DNA of 64,000 nt from NIC37A-2 sp050289625 (GCA_050289625.1 JBNKGC010000004.1:9497-73496), one strand, 5' to 3'. Numbered from the stretch's first letter, positions 1 to 8,679 are shown. Notes: a model not told the origin generated them from the sequence alone. Made by a program: numbers and translations.

Positions 1-54
1 TTGATCAGGGCGACCATGCCTTTGCCAACTGCAACCTGACCTCAAAGGATCGCT

Positions 55-768
55 ATGGCTGCCAAGCCCCTCTCTCTTGTCCCTACTCAAACTCCGGAGC
101 CGTCGCCCAGTAGCGTCGCGCCCGGATCACAGACGCGTCTCTCACCTCGAGCCGCTGCCGATGCCGTCGAGCACACTTCAGTCGTTCAGGCCGGGCGCCT
201 GACGAGGGAGTCGCTCCTGGATGGCTACTGGCGCGCGGTGGATGTTCAGCGCCGGGGCACCGACCTGCACGTCCTTCTCGAGGAGAGCTCCGCAATGCTC
301 ACCGTACGCGAGAGGCAAATCGTGCAGGCGCTGATGGGAGGCCAAACGGACCGCTCGTTGGCCAAGATGCTCGGCATCACGCGGCAGTGTGTCTGCGGGC
401 ACCTGGGCAACGGGCTGGGCAAGCTCGGTTTGGATTCCCGCTTTTCGGCACTTCAGTTGTGGCGTGTGCTGCGCGAGGTCGAAAAGGGACGGGCTGGTCG
501 CGCTTTGATGGCGGAGGTCAATTACGGAAGTGCGAGCCTCCTCAGTCTCCGTTGCGGTATCCCGCCGCGACCGGAAATCGAGGTTCGCCTCTCTGCTGCC
601 GAAACGCACGTGGCTTGGCTCGTCTGCGACGGACTCAGCAATCGCGACATCGCCTTCCAGCGCGGCAGTGCCGAGCGCACGGTCGCGAATCAAGTCGCCT
701 CGATCTTCCATAAGCTCGACGTGAGCCGACGGTTCGAAGTCGCCGAGTTCCTGCTCGGCATGCGCTAA
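55..768 (+). CDS. Regulator with two LuxR-type helix-turn-helix domains
   Basis: A 237-residue protein with no receiver or ligand domain that I recognise. A LuxR-type HTH lies at about residues 79-134 (begins LTVRERQIVQAL, with the AKMLGITRQCV recognition region), and a second at about 177-235 (begins LSAAETHVAWLV, with SNRDIAFQRGSAERTVANQV). Both keep the pattern in which an E/T-rich first helix is followed by a recognition helix and a K-L-G/D-V ending. The first 50 residues are Pro/Ser-rich and look disordered. The ATG is preceded by AAAGGA at a normal distance. It probably binds DNA as a transcription regulator; the double HTH is unusual because most LuxR proteins have one. Its target is unknown, and no operon partner is visible because the next gene is convergent. 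Confidence 0.85.
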   Translation: MAAKPLSLVPTQTPEPSPSSVAPGSQTRLSPRAAADAVEHTSVVQAGRLTRESLLDGYWRAVDVQRRGTDLHVLLEESSAMLTVRERQIVQALMGGQTDRSLAKMLGITRQCVCGHLGNGLGKLGLDSRFSALQLWRVLREVEKGRAGRALMAEVNYGSASLLSLRCGIPPRPEIEVRLSAAETHVAWLVCDGLSNRDIAFQRGSAERTVANQVASIFHKLDVSRRFEVAEFLLGMR

Positions 769-857
769 CTTCTTCCTCACGCGGGCTTGGCGAGCGACGG
801 CGGTTCCTTCTGGGGGCTGCCGTTTGCCGTTTGTGGCTCCCCGGGACCGCAGCTGGT

Positions 858-2273
858 TCAGCGGACGTGACGATAGAAAGCAGCGAGCGCCGCCGGTGAA
901 ACCCCCAGGCGATAGAGGGCCGGATAGAGGTTGACCAAGAGTGTGTCGATGATTGGGTGACGGAGGAAACGTCTGCCACTCACGCGGACAGACGCCGGAA
1001 CCGTGCGGATGGATCCGACGCGTCGCAGGCGAATCGACATCTCGAGGTCCTCCATCAACGGGATGTCGGGAAAGCCTCCGAGCGCCTCGAAGGTTGTCCG
1101 GCGAACGAAGAGCGCTTGGTCTCCATAGGGCAAACCGGTGTAACGAGAGCGAACGTCCGCCAAATGGAGCCACCAGGGCGATCGGTCCGGATTCTGGTCG
1201 TCGATGGTCCAGGTGCGGAACGCACCGGCGACGACCTTTGGCTCGCTCATTGCGCGGTCGATGTGCGTCGCAGCGTCGGAAGGAAGCTGGGTGTCCGCGT
1301 GCAGGAACAAGAGAACCTCGCCCCGAGCCAAGGCGGCTCCTGCGTTCATCTGCCGGGCGCGGCCCGGGGGGGTTCGAAGTAGCCGGATGTGAGGGTGCCT
1401 CGCGACTCGCTCCCGGCTGTCGTCGGTGCTCCCACCGTCCACGACGATGGTTTCGAAGAAGTCGAACTGGTTGAGCTCTTCGATCCGCCGAGCGATGCGG
1501 TGCGCTTCGTTCAGGACGGGGACGACGACACTCACCCGAGGCGCTTCGACCCGAGCACGAGTCGCGTCCCGGTGGTCCGCCCCACCAATGCAGATCTCGT
1601 CGAGTATTGCTTTCGTCTTGGGGGCGTACACCCGACCCTCGCGTACGAGCGTCCCGAGCCGCGCAGCGTCCGCGAGCTCGTCTACGTCGAACCATGGTTC
1701 GAGCAACTCCGGAGTCAGACCGCGCGCCGTCAGGCGAACGGTCGTCTCGGCGAGGGTCGTGCTGGTGCTCCAGGGCAGGGAGGAGAGCAAGCTGGTACCG
1801 GCGCGCCGGAGTGCTGCACTGGAAACGCCGAGCAGGTAAAAACCGCCGTCCTCCGCCGGGCCCAGTACCGACGTAGCACCGTTCGACAGAAGCGAAATCG
1901 CCCGTTTCAGGTGGTCTCGAGGGAGGCCGGGAGAGTCGCTGCCGATCAGGATGATCCAAGGGTGGCGCTCCGCGCCCCGCCGCAGGCAGCGCTCCATCCG
2001 CTCGCCGAGATCTCCCTCGCCTTGGTCCCAGACGGGGCTAGGCCGCGGCAGGCCGCACGGAGGGCTGCCACCATTCAACACGAGGACCGGCTCCACTCCC
2101 TCGAGATGGTGAACCGAAGTCCAAACGTCTTCCAAGAACGCGAGAGCGAGGGCCGCGGCGGTCTCGTCTCCGAGGTGCCGTCCCAAGCGCGTCTTCGCTT
2201 GGCCTGGCGTGGGCGTCTTGGCGAGAACACAGAGCAGGCCGCGCGATTCAGCGTTCTCTCGGTAGAGTGTCAT
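858..2273 (-). CDS. Fused TIGR04282-type and TIGR04283-type glycosyltransferases
   Basis: A 471-residue protein made of two enzymes normally encoded separately. Residues 1 to about 225 match the TIGR04282 (DUF2064, CofC-like nucleotidyl/glycosyltransferase) pattern: LCVLAKTPTPGQAKTRLG near the N-terminus, GSDSPGLP and GPAEDGGFYLLG. Residues about 240-471 are a GT-A family 2 glycosyltransferase of TIGR04283 type (VSVVVPVLNEA, DGGSTDDS, GRARQMNAGA, LFLHADT, YGDQALFVRR). Both families are often called arsenosugar-biosynthesis glycosyltransferases, but that name comes from neighbourhood data. The gene starts 24 bp downstream of the flavoprotein gene on the same strand, so the two are probably cotranscribed. 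No arsM or arsS is present here, so the substrate is open. Family assignment is firm; the pathway is inference. Confidence 0.9.
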   Translation of the reverse strand: MTLYRENAESRGLLCVLAKTPTPGQAKTRLGRHLGDETAAALALAFLEDVWTSVHHLEGVEPVLVLNGGSPPCGLPRPSPVWDQGEGDLGERMERCLRRGAERHPWIILIGSDSPGLPRDHLKRAISLLSNGATSVLGPAEDGGFYLLGVSSAALRRAGTSLLSSLPWSTSTTLAETTVRLTARGLTPELLEPWFDVDELADAARLGTLVREGRVYAPKTKAILDEICIGGADHRDATRARVEAPRVSVVVPVLNEAHRIARRIEELNQFDFFETIVVDGGSTDDSRERVARHPHIRLLRTPPGRARQMNAGAALARGEVLLFLHADTQLPSDAATHIDRAMSEPKVVAGAFRTWTIDDQNPDRSPWWLHLADVRSRYTGLPYGDQALFVRRTTFEALGGFPDIPLMEDLEMSIRLRRVGSIRTVPASVRVSGRRFLRHPIIDTLLVNLYPALYRLGVSPAALAAFYRHVR

Positions 2274-2297
2274 TGCGGAAGCTGATGGGCGTGACGC

Positions 2298-3785
2298 TCA
2301 ACGTTGCCACGCGAGGAGTCGGCGCAAGATGGTCGCGACGGAAGGTGTGAGCCTCGCTCGCATCGCCTCGTCGCCGAGCCGCTTCAAGGCTTCGGCACGC
2401 GTCGGGTAGGGGTAAACGGTCGAGGCGAATGCGGTGATGCCGAATCCCTGGTTCATGGCGAGGGAAACCTGACCGATCAGTTCGCCTGCGTGCTGCCCTA
2501 CGATTGTCGCGCCGGTGATGAGCGATTTGCGACCTCGGACCGTGGCTCGAGCGAAGCCATCGGGGGCCGCCTCGAGCCTCAGGCGATCATTTTCGGAAAA
2601 CTCCACCCGATATGTGCGGTCGCCCCGTTGCTCGGCCTCGTGGTGCGAGAGGCCCACGTGAGCGATCTCGGGATCGGTGTACGTGGCCCACGGGATCGTG
2701 AGGGTACTCACTCGCTTTCGTCCCCAAAAGAGGGCGTTCTGAACGACCAGGCGCGCCATGGCGTCTGCGGCGTGGGTGAACTGAAACCGCGAGCAGACGT
2801 CTCCCGCGGCGTAGATTCGCCGATTCGTCGTGCGCAGGAAGTCATCCACGCGCACGCCTCGTTCATCGAACTCGACACCGGCGGCTTCGAGTCCGAGACC
2901 GTCGAGCTGGGGATGACGACCCGTGGCCACGAGGATCTCGTCGACCTCGAGGGCATGGGGCGGGCCGCTCAGATGGATCACTTTTCCGGTGCTCGTGTGC
3001 TCGATCCCCCGCGGGGAGTGCCCGAGGAGCACCCGGATCCCCTCGTCCTCGAATCGCTCGCGCAGGAGCGACGATGCCTCGTCGTCGTCGCGCGGCAGAA
3101 GGCGCTTGGACCGCCCGATCAACGTGACGTCGGAACCCAGGCGAGCGAATGCCTGAGCGAGCTCGCAGCCGATGGGGCCACCACCGATCACAGCGAGGCG
3201 TCCCGGCTGCTCGGTGAGCGAGAAGACGGACTCGTTCGTCAGAAATCCGACGTCGCGGAGCCCGTCGATCGGCGGCACGTTCGGTCGACTCCCGGTAGCG
3301 ATCACCGCCTTGGTGAACTCGAGGCGTTGACCTTCGACCTCCACGGCGGCCTGCGCGACGAAGCGGGCCTGTCCGAGAAACACGTCGACTCCCGTGCTCG
3401 CCACTCGGGCGGCCGAATCGTGGGGCGCGATGTCGGCGCGCGCCTTGCGCAGGCGACGCATCACGGCTGCGAAGTCCACTTGGGTGGTCGTCTTGACTCC
3501 AAGCGCCTTCGACTGGCGTGGTTCGTTCGCGGCGTGGGCCGCGCGCAGGAGAGCTTTGGAAGGAACGCAGCCCGCGTTGAGGCAGTCTCCCCCGAGAAGT
3601 CCTCGTTCGACGAGTGCCACCCGCCCCCCGAGTCCCGCCGCGGCGATCGCCGTGACCAAGCCCGCGGTGCCGCCTCCGACGACGACGAGGTTGTAGCGCC
3701 CCTCGGGTGTGGGGTTCTTCCACGTCGAAGGATGCACGGCTTCGATCAGACGCCTGTTGGCTTCGTCGAGAGGCAAAACTTCCAT
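2298..3785 (-). CDS. Mercuric-reductase-like FAD-dependent disulfide oxidoreductase
   Basis: A 495-residue member of the pyridine nucleotide-disulfide oxidoreductase family. It has an N-terminal FAD fold (VVVGGGTAGLVTAIAAAGLG), the redox-active CLNAGCVPSK disulfide motif, a second Rossmann fold for NAD(P)H (AVIGGGPIGCELAQAFARLG), the YAAGDV FAD contact and a C-terminal dimerisation domain. It lacks the heavy-metal-associated N-terminal domain and the C-terminal Cys-Cys pair of true MerA, so mercury reduction is doubtful; a role in another thiol/disulfide or quinone redox reaction is equally possible. I chose the ATG at 3785; a TTG two codons upstream is also open. It is the first gene of a two-gene unit with the fused glycosyltransferase and is transcribed divergently from the methyltransferase gene. 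Confidence 0.88.
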   Translation of the reverse strand: MEVLPLDEANRRLIEAVHPSTWKNPTPEGRYNLVVVGGGTAGLVTAIAAAGLGGRVALVERGLLGGDCLNAGCVPSKALLRAAHAANEPRQSKALGVKTTTQVDFAAVMRRLRKARADIAPHDSAARVASTGVDVFLGQARFVAQAAVEVEGQRLEFTKAVIATGSRPNVPPIDGLRDVGFLTNESVFSLTEQPGRLAVIGGGPIGCELAQAFARLGSDVTLIGRSKRLLPRDDDEASSLLRERFEDEGIRVLLGHSPRGIEHTSTGKVIHLSGPPHALEVDEILVATGRHPQLDGLGLEAAGVEFDERGVRVDDFLRTTNRRIYAAGDVCSRFQFTHAADAMARLVVQNALFWGRKRVSTLTIPWATYTDPEIAHVGLSHHEAEQRGDRTYRVEFSENDRLRLEAAPDGFARATVRGRKSLITGATIVGQHAGELIGQVSLAMNQGFGITAFASTVYPYPTRAEALKRLGDEAMRARLTPSVATILRRLLAWQR

Positions 3786-3833
3786 GACCAAATGGGGAGT
3801 GGGAACGGAGCGAGCGCTGTATAGTCGCCCGCC

Positions 3834-4787
3834 TTGACCAGGCGGAAAGAAGCACGAAAAGCGCGTCGCCCGAAGGGGGAGTCACAGGCCGCTCTGCGGC
3901 CTGGCGCGCGGGGAGGTTCAGGTTTCGAGGCATACTACGCCCAGCTCTACGAAGGGCGCTGGGAAGAGCTGCGCGCCGCGCTGCTTCACAAACCCGCTCC
4001 TGTGGCCCGCTTGAACCCGCATTTCTCGCGGGACGCCGACCGAAAAAGCGACGTGCCGGAGAACACCTCGGTGCCGAACGTTCCAGAGGGGTGCGCGCCT
4101 TTTGGTGGAACCAACCCGGAGCGGGACGTCCGTGGTCTCCTGGCCTTCTACGTGTTGGACGCTGCCTCCGTGTACGCGGCCCGCGTCCTCGACGTCCACC
4201 CGGGGGAGCGGGTGCTCGACCTCTGTGCTGCGCCGGGAGGCAAGACCCTGATTCTTGCCGATGCCCTAGTGGAAGGCGGCGAGCTCGTTGCGAACGACCG
4301 CTCCAGCGCCCGCGCCAAACGCCTCCGACGAGTCGTGGAGGACTACCTCCCCGAATCGCTACAAAGCCGCGTGCGAGTCACCAGCTACGACGCGAAGCGC
4401 TGGGGCATGCACGAACCCGGTGCCTTCGATGCGGTGCTTCTCGACGCGCCGTGCTCATCGGAAGCACACGTTTTGGCGGATCCTCAGGAGCTCGCCAAGT
4501 GGTCTCCCGGGCGCATTAAGCGTCTCGCGAAGGAGCAGTACGCCCTCCTCACTTCGGCTCTCCTGGCAGTTCGTCCGGGGGGCCGCGTCGTGTACTCGAC
4601 CTGCTCAATTGCCCCTGACGAAAACGACGGCGTCATCGAGCGGCTCTTCGAAAAGGGTCGCCACCCGGTGCGCGCTGTCCCGGTCGAGGTGCCCGTGGGT
4701 ACGCGGACCCGGTACGGGTGGCAGATCCTTCCGGACCGCGATGGCTGTGGTCCGATCTACGTCGCACTTCTGACCAAGCCAGTTTGA
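3834..4787 (+). CDS. RsmB/NSUN-family RNA cytosine-C5 methyltransferase
   Basis: A 317-residue SAM-dependent RNA (cytosine-5) methyltransferase. The SAM site VLDLCAAPGGKT is at about residues 128-139, the motif IV DAPCS at about 205 and the motif VI catalytic YSTCS at about 258; both cysteines needed for attack and product release are present. It lacks the NusB-like N-terminal domain of E. coli RsmB, so it is a short NSUN-type enzyme and its RNA target (16S/23S rRNA or tRNA) cannot be told from sequence. The start is a TTG; no in-frame ATG lies before the conserved region. The gene is divergent from the flavoprotein gene, with only about 48 bp between them. Confidence 0.9.
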   Translation: MTRRKEARKARRPKGESQAALRPGARGGSGFEAYYAQLYEGRWEELRAALLHKPAPVARLNPHFSRDADRKSDVPENTSVPNVPEGCAPFGGTNPERDVRGLLAFYVLDAASVYAARVLDVHPGERVLDLCAAPGGKTLILADALVEGGELVANDRSSARAKRLRRVVEDYLPESLQSRVRVTSYDAKRWGMHEPGAFDAVLLDAPCSSEAHVLADPQELAKWSPGRIKRLAKEQYALLTSALLAVRPGGRVVYSTCSIAPDENDGVIERLFEKGRHPVRAVPVEVPVGTRTRYGWQILPDRDGCGPIYVALLTKPV

Positions 4788-4878
4788 GTCAGTTCCCGGT
4801 CCCGCCCCAAACCCGCGATTCGTTCCCGGTGCGAAATGCGCTGTTCGCGTCGGGCTCCCGTTTCAGGGGTGAGGGCCC

Positions 4879-5100
4879 TCAGGGCTGGGTTTGGCGTTCG
4901 TCGTCGTCTTGCGGGGGACGCCGTGGGGGGTCGAGCTGAGCCAGAGCCGAGCTGACGAGGGGCCCGAGAAATTTCCCGAGTTGGAAGCCGAGAAGGCCCG
5001 CAGCGAGGAGCCATGGCGCGTGATCCGTTGGACCCGCGACTTGATGAGCGAGGAGAACACCCAAGGAAGCGAAGGCGACCCTCCAGCCGAGAGATTGCAT
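4879..5100 (-). CDS. Possible small membrane protein (unrecognised)
   Basis: A 73-codon frame inside the 470-bp gap between the methyltransferase and hisC. The translation has two hydrophobic stretches (about residues 7-20 and 29-55, with LLAAGLLG and GPLVSSALAQL) and a polar, acidic tail ending DDDERQTQP. That arrangement resembles a small inner-membrane protein with a cytoplasmic tail rather than random GC-rich translation. I do not recognise a family. No convincing ribosome-binding site stands out. It may be real or a chance frame. Confidence 0.4.
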   Translation of the reverse strand: MQSLGWRVAFASLGVLLAHQVAGPTDHAPWLLAAGLLGFQLGKFLGPLVSSALAQLDPPRRPPQDDDERQTQP

Positions 5101-5172
5101 CGCCTGCGGTCATGCAATCGTGGTGCCGAAGCAAAAAGTGGCCAATTGGAGCGGATTTCGCCCATTCCGCGA

Positions 5173-5205
5173 CGGACATCCGTCCGTCTTACGGCCGAAT
5201 GTCCG
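5173..5205. promoter_or_regulatory. Inverted repeat upstream of hisC
   Basis: The arms CGGACAT (5173-5179) and ATGTCCG (5199-5205) are perfect complements 19 bp apart, and a nested GACGGA-CA-TCCGTC hairpin overlaps the left arm. The element ends 52 bp before the hisC start. Its position suits an operator or leader hairpin for the hisC-led operon. Nothing in the sequence names the factor, and short palindromes are frequent in GC-rich DNA. Confidence 0.3.
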
Positions 5206-5257
5206 CGGCGTTTTGCCCTGGATGGGGTCCTGCTCTTGCTACTACGCTCGCGGCGCC

Positions 5258-6343
5258 ATGAGTCGGCTGGTCACACCCAAGATCGAAGCGCTGCGTCCCT
5301 ACCAAGGGGGCAAACCTGTCGAAGAGTTGTTCCGGGAGCAGGGGATCCGCGATGCGGTCAAGCTGGCATCGAACGAAAATCCGCTCGGGCCGAGCCCGAA
5401 GGCCGTCGAAGCTGCTCGTCGCGCTCTGGGCGAAGTGCATCGGTATCCCGATGGGGCTGCGTTCCGCCTGCGGTCGGCCATCGCCGAGTTCCACGGGGTC
5501 AGTCTCGACGAGGTCGTGCACGGGAATGGCTCGAACGAAATCATCGAGCTTCTGGTGCGTACCTTCACCACGCCGGAACACCACATCGTGTTCGGTCAGC
5601 CGGCGTTCAGCATGTACCGAGTCGTCGTGGCCGCTCACAACGTGGAGGGAACTGCGGTCCCCACCACGCCCGATCTCGTCCACGATCTGGATGGGATGCT
5701 CGCCGCAGTGCGTGAAAACACCCGGCTCATCCTGATCGACAACCCGAACAATCCCACCGGAACCTACGTCGGAAAGCAGAAGCTCGAGGCGTTCCTCCGC
5801 GCGGTGCCGTCGGACGTCATCGTGGTCATGGACGAGGCCTACTTCGAGTACGCGGACGCTCCTGACTATCCCGACTCCTTGGCGCTTCGCGATCTGCGCG
5901 AGCGACTCGTCGTGCTTCGGACTTTCTCCAAGGCCTACGGGCTGGCTGGATTCCGCGTCGGCTACGGTATCGGGCCCGTGGAAATCATGCGCTACGTGAA
6001 CCGCCTGCGCGCACCGTTCAACGTGAGCGTGCCCAGTCAGGAAGCGGCGATCGCTGCTCTCGCCGATGCGGAGCATCTCGAGAGAGCCGTGAAGACGAAC
6101 GCCGCAGAGCGGCGGCGGCTGACCGAGGAGCTCAATTGTCGTGGGTTTGCTGCCACTCCGAGCCAAGCGAATTTCGTCTTGGCCGACTTCGGCCAAGATC
6201 CGAACGCGCTCTACGAGAAGCTCCTGACTCGCGGGGTCATCGTCCGGCCGATCCCGGGTCTCGCGTCGAGCCTCCGGATCACGGTGGGAACCCCGCAAGA
6301 AAACTCGCGGTTCCTCGAGGCTCTCGACGAGGTGACGCAGTGA
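5258..6343 (+). CDS. hisC: Histidinol-phosphate aminotransferase
   Basis: A 361-residue fold-type I PLP aminotransferase. Family marks in order: KLASNENPLGPSPKA near residue 34, RYPDGAAFRLRSAIA, NGSNEIIELL (PLP phosphate contacts), DNPNNPTGTY, DEAYFEYA, the PLP lysine in FSKAYGLAGFRVGYG and the C-terminal arginine region SLRITVGT. HisC enzymes of this type often also act on aromatic keto acids, which matters because the gene sits at the head of an aroA-cmk-rpsA cluster where hisH/aro aminotransferases are known. I set the start at the ATG at 5258; upstream in-frame codons give a non-homologous extension. The stop overlaps the next gene by 4 bp (GTGA), indicating coupling. Confidence 0.93.
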   Translation: MSRLVTPKIEALRPYQGGKPVEELFREQGIRDAVKLASNENPLGPSPKAVEAARRALGEVHRYPDGAAFRLRSAIAEFHGVSLDEVVHGNGSNEIIELLVRTFTTPEHHIVFGQPAFSMYRVVVAAHNVEGTAVPTTPDLVHDLDGMLAAVRENTRLILIDNPNNPTGTYVGKQKLEAFLRAVPSDVIVVMDEAYFEYADAPDYPDSLALRDLRERLVVLRTFSKAYGLAGFRVGYGIGPVEIMRYVNRLRAPFNVSVPSQEAAIAALADAEHLERAVKTNAAERRRLTEELNCRGFAATPSQANFVLADFGQDPNALYEKLLTRGVIVRPIPGLASSLRITVGTPQENSRFLEALDEVTQ

Positions 6344-7344
6344 AGCCTTTCGGGCGCTCGGCGAGCTCGCTCCTGATCTGCACCGCGTGTCTCGGTGCCC
6401 TGCTCCCCGGGTGCATGAAAACCGACGAGGTGGTCGTCGAAACGGCGGCCGGGCGTCGTGTCGACGACGCCACCATCGACGAAGACCCTTGGGCGCTCTT
6501 GCCGAGCGGCGCCATCTCCTGGATGGGGCTGGACGCGCAGGCCCTCTACGCGTCGAAGTTTGGTTCTCAGGTGTCGGCGTTGCTCGGGCGGACGCTTCCT
6601 TTGGCAACGAACGCCGGGGTCGACTTCACGCGGGACGTCGATGCGCTCTCGCTCGGCATCTACTCACTCAGCGGTGTCGATGTCGCGGGTGTCGCGACGG
6701 GACGCTTCAGTCCGCAGCTGATCGACCAAGCGGTAGTTCCCGGGGCGCTCACGAGCACCGGGCGCCCGATCACACGCAGTGTTTACGCGGGACGCACGTT
6801 GTACGTGGCCGACGGCGTCGGGATGACGGTGCTCACGCCGAAGACCCTGGTTTTCGGCAACGAGATCGGCATGCGGCGAGTGCTCGATCGGATCGAGGAA
6901 GGGCGCGTCGACCGCAAGCTGCCCGCATGGTTCGAAGAGCTGTTGGCCACGCAGAACGCCCCCATGGCCTGGGGAGTCGATCTGGCCGAAAATCCCCTGT
7001 CGGACGCGGCGCGCCATCAAGTCTCCTTTCTCCAGGGGCTCCGCGCGGCCCGCTTGCTCGGGAATTTCCAGGAGCCTGGCCTCAACTTGGCCGGGTCCCT
7101 CACCTACGGTGACGAAGCGACTGCCGTGCGAGGGGCCGAGACACTCCGAGCCACCGTCGACACGATCCGAAGCTACGGATTTCTGATGGCGATTTTCGGC
7201 GTGTCGCAACCCATTACGCGCGTCGAAGCGCAGGCGCGGGGGAGGGAAGTCGCGCTGGTCACCGAAATGGACGGGCAAGCCATCGGGGGTCTGCTCGCCA
7301 ATGCGGACCGAGTGCTCGGGATGCTTCTTCCGGCGGGGCGCTGA
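6340..7344 (+). CDS. Lipoprotein, first of three related envelope proteins in the operon
   Basis: A 334-residue predicted lipoprotein starting at GTG 6340, overlapping the hisC stop by 4 bp. The signal peptide is MKPFGRSASSLLICTACLG and the lipobox LLPGC. The mature protein begins with a low P-x-G pattern (LLPSGAISWMGLDAQALYASKFG), followed by VDFTRDVDALSLGIYSL. The same layout (short Pro-Gly turn, D-x-x-x-L helix, then a G-V-D-x-x-x-D-V strand) recurs in the proteins at 9433 and 10437 and resembles DUF3352-like surface proteins. It occupies the slot where tyrA stands in other hisC-aroA operons. Function unknown; family resemblance is from pattern only. Confidence 0.8.
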   Translation: MKPFGRSASSLLICTACLGALLPGCMKTDEVVVETAAGRRVDDATIDEDPWALLPSGAISWMGLDAQALYASKFGSQVSALLGRTLPLATNAGVDFTRDVDALSLGIYSLSGVDVAGVATGRFSPQLIDQAVVPGALTSTGRPITRSVYAGRTLYVADGVGMTVLTPKTLVFGNEIGMRRVLDRIEEGRVDRKLPAWFEELLATQNAPMAWGVDLAENPLSDAARHQVSFLQGLRAARLLGNFQEPGLNLAGSLTYGDEATAVRGAETLRATVDTIRSYGFLMAIFGVSQPITRVEAQARGREVALVTEMDGQAIGGLLANADRVLGMLLPAGR

Positions 7345-7350
7345 GTCACC

Positions 7351-8679
7351 GTGGTTGCTCAACTCGTCGTCTACCCGGCGTCCGTTCCACTGCGCGGGAG
7401 CGTTCCCGTGCCCGCTGATCCCGCGATTGCGAGCATCGCGCTCGGCGTTGCGACGCTCGCCTTCGGCCGGTCTCGCTTGCTTCTGCGAGCCGTTCCCGAG
7501 CCGGTCGACGCGCTCACTGGAGCCCTCCGCCGCCTTGGCGTGTCGATCGCTCGGACCGAAGATGCGCTCGAGGTCGAGGGGCGAGGCCTCGATGGTCTCG
7601 AGCCGCCGGACGAAGTCCTCGATGCGCGCGGCATGCCGTTGGCCGCGTCGATCCTGATGGGGCTCTTGGCTGGGCGTCCCTTCGAAGCGCAGCTGGTCGT
7701 CGACGACGAGGTCGCCGACCGTCTGGTGCCGGCCTTGGAAGCCAGCTTTGGGGTTTCCAGCCGGCCATGGTCCGGGGGAGGACAGCTGCTCGCTTTTCAT
7801 CCGCCAGCGGAGCGTCCTCGAGGGATTCAGGCCATGCTGCCCGGTTGTGACCCCGCTCCCAAAGTGGCGCTCTTGCTCGCGGGTCTTCGCGCGCAGTCTC
7901 CGACAACCCTCGATGAGGCCATCGCGTCGCCGGATCATTGCGAACGGCTGCTGCAACACCTCGAGATGCCGCTCACGGGATCGGCGACCACGCGGCAGCT
8001 GCACCCGCCGCGTGATCCGAAAGCGATCCGTGCCTTCGAGCTTCCCGAGGTGGGGGACTTTTCGGCAGCGGCGTATCTCCTGGCCGCGGCGGTGCTCGTT
8101 CCCGAAAGTCATGTCACCGTGCGCGGCGTGGGTCTGAACCCCACGCGAACTGGCTTGCTGGACGCGTTCCGCTTCCTCGGAGCGCACGCTGGCATCACGC
8201 CGCAGGGCGACGTGCTCTGTGAGCCCTTCGGTGAGGTGACGGCGATGGGGCGAGGGATCGTCGGTGGGGCACTCGCCGGAGAAACGGCGGCTCGCATGGG
8301 AGCCGACTACGTTCCGGCGACCATCGCCCTCGCTCGCGCGACACAGCCGGTGGAGGTAGCGGACATCGGTGCGGGCAGCGACGAGCCCATGCGAGCAGTG
8401 GCCCGACTGGTCGGCGTTTTGCGGGCGTACGGTGTCGATGCTGCGCCATCCGAAGGTGGCCTCGTCCTTCGGCCTGCCATGGGGCCCACCCGAGCCACGC
8501 GGGTGACCACGGGCGGTGACCATCGACTGGCTCTGGCAGCCACGCTATTGGGACTTTCGTCGGATGGCCCGAGCGTGGTCGACGACGTGGATTGTCTGCG
8601 ACGGTTTTTTCCGCGCGTCGTGGGGACGCTCAGGGCTCTCGGGGCCACCATCGAGGTGAAGAGTGACGAAAGACAGTGA
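7351..8679 (+). CDS. EPSP-synthase-family protein with degenerate active site
   Basis: A 442-residue protein (GTG start) with the two-domain inside-out barrel fold of 3-phosphoshikimate 1-carboxyvinyltransferase. Clear fold matches are GDFSAAAYLLAAAVLV (about residue 233), GLNPTRTGLLDAFRFLGA, ADYVPATIALARA and GGDHRLALAATLLGLS followed by a FFPRVVGTLRALGA ending. The catalytic signature is largely gone: the N-terminal G-x-K-S-x-x-x-R is replaced by VPADPAIASIA, the G-N-x-G-T-x-x-R loop by DARGMPLAA, S-A-Q-x-K-S by DPAPKVA, R-D-H-T-E by PDHCER, and L-R-x-K-E-S-D-R by IGAGSDEP. It is therefore unlikely to be a standard AroA. It lies in the aroA position just before cmk, which overlaps its end by 17 bp. 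Confidence 0.85.
   Translation: MVAQLVVYPASVPLRGSVPVPADPAIASIALGVATLAFGRSRLLLRAVPEPVDALTGALRRLGVSIARTEDALEVEGRGLDGLEPPDEVLDARGMPLAASILMGLLAGRPFEAQLVVDDEVADRLVPALEASFGVSSRPWSGGGQLLAFHPPAERPRGIQAMLPGCDPAPKVALLLAGLRAQSPTTLDEAIASPDHCERLLQHLEMPLTGSATTRQLHPPRDPKAIRAFELPEVGDFSAAAYLLAAAVLVPESHVTVRGVGLNPTRTGLLDAFRFLGAHAGITPQGDVLCEPFGEVTAMGRGIVGGALAGETAARMGADYVPATIALARATQPVEVADIGAGSDEPMRAVARLVGVLRAYGVDAAPSEGGLVLRPAMGPTRATRVTTGGDHRLALAATLLGLSSDGPSVVDDVDCLRRFFPRVVGTLRALGATIEVKSDERQ

Noticed and set aside
178..1959. Very long minus-strand open frame across the regulator and glycosyltransferase genes
   Set aside because: It is rich in Arg/Pro/Ser with no motif and lies antisense or out of frame to recognisable proteins; long shadow frames are normal in GC-rich DNA.
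2298..3785. Labelling the flavoprotein as merA (mercury resistance)
   Set aside because: It lacks the HMA domain and the C-terminal Cys pair, and there is no merT/P/R nearby.
7351..8679. Calling this gene a normal aroA
   Set aside because: Operon position and fold agree, but most catalytic residues are missing, so a plain AroA label would mislead.
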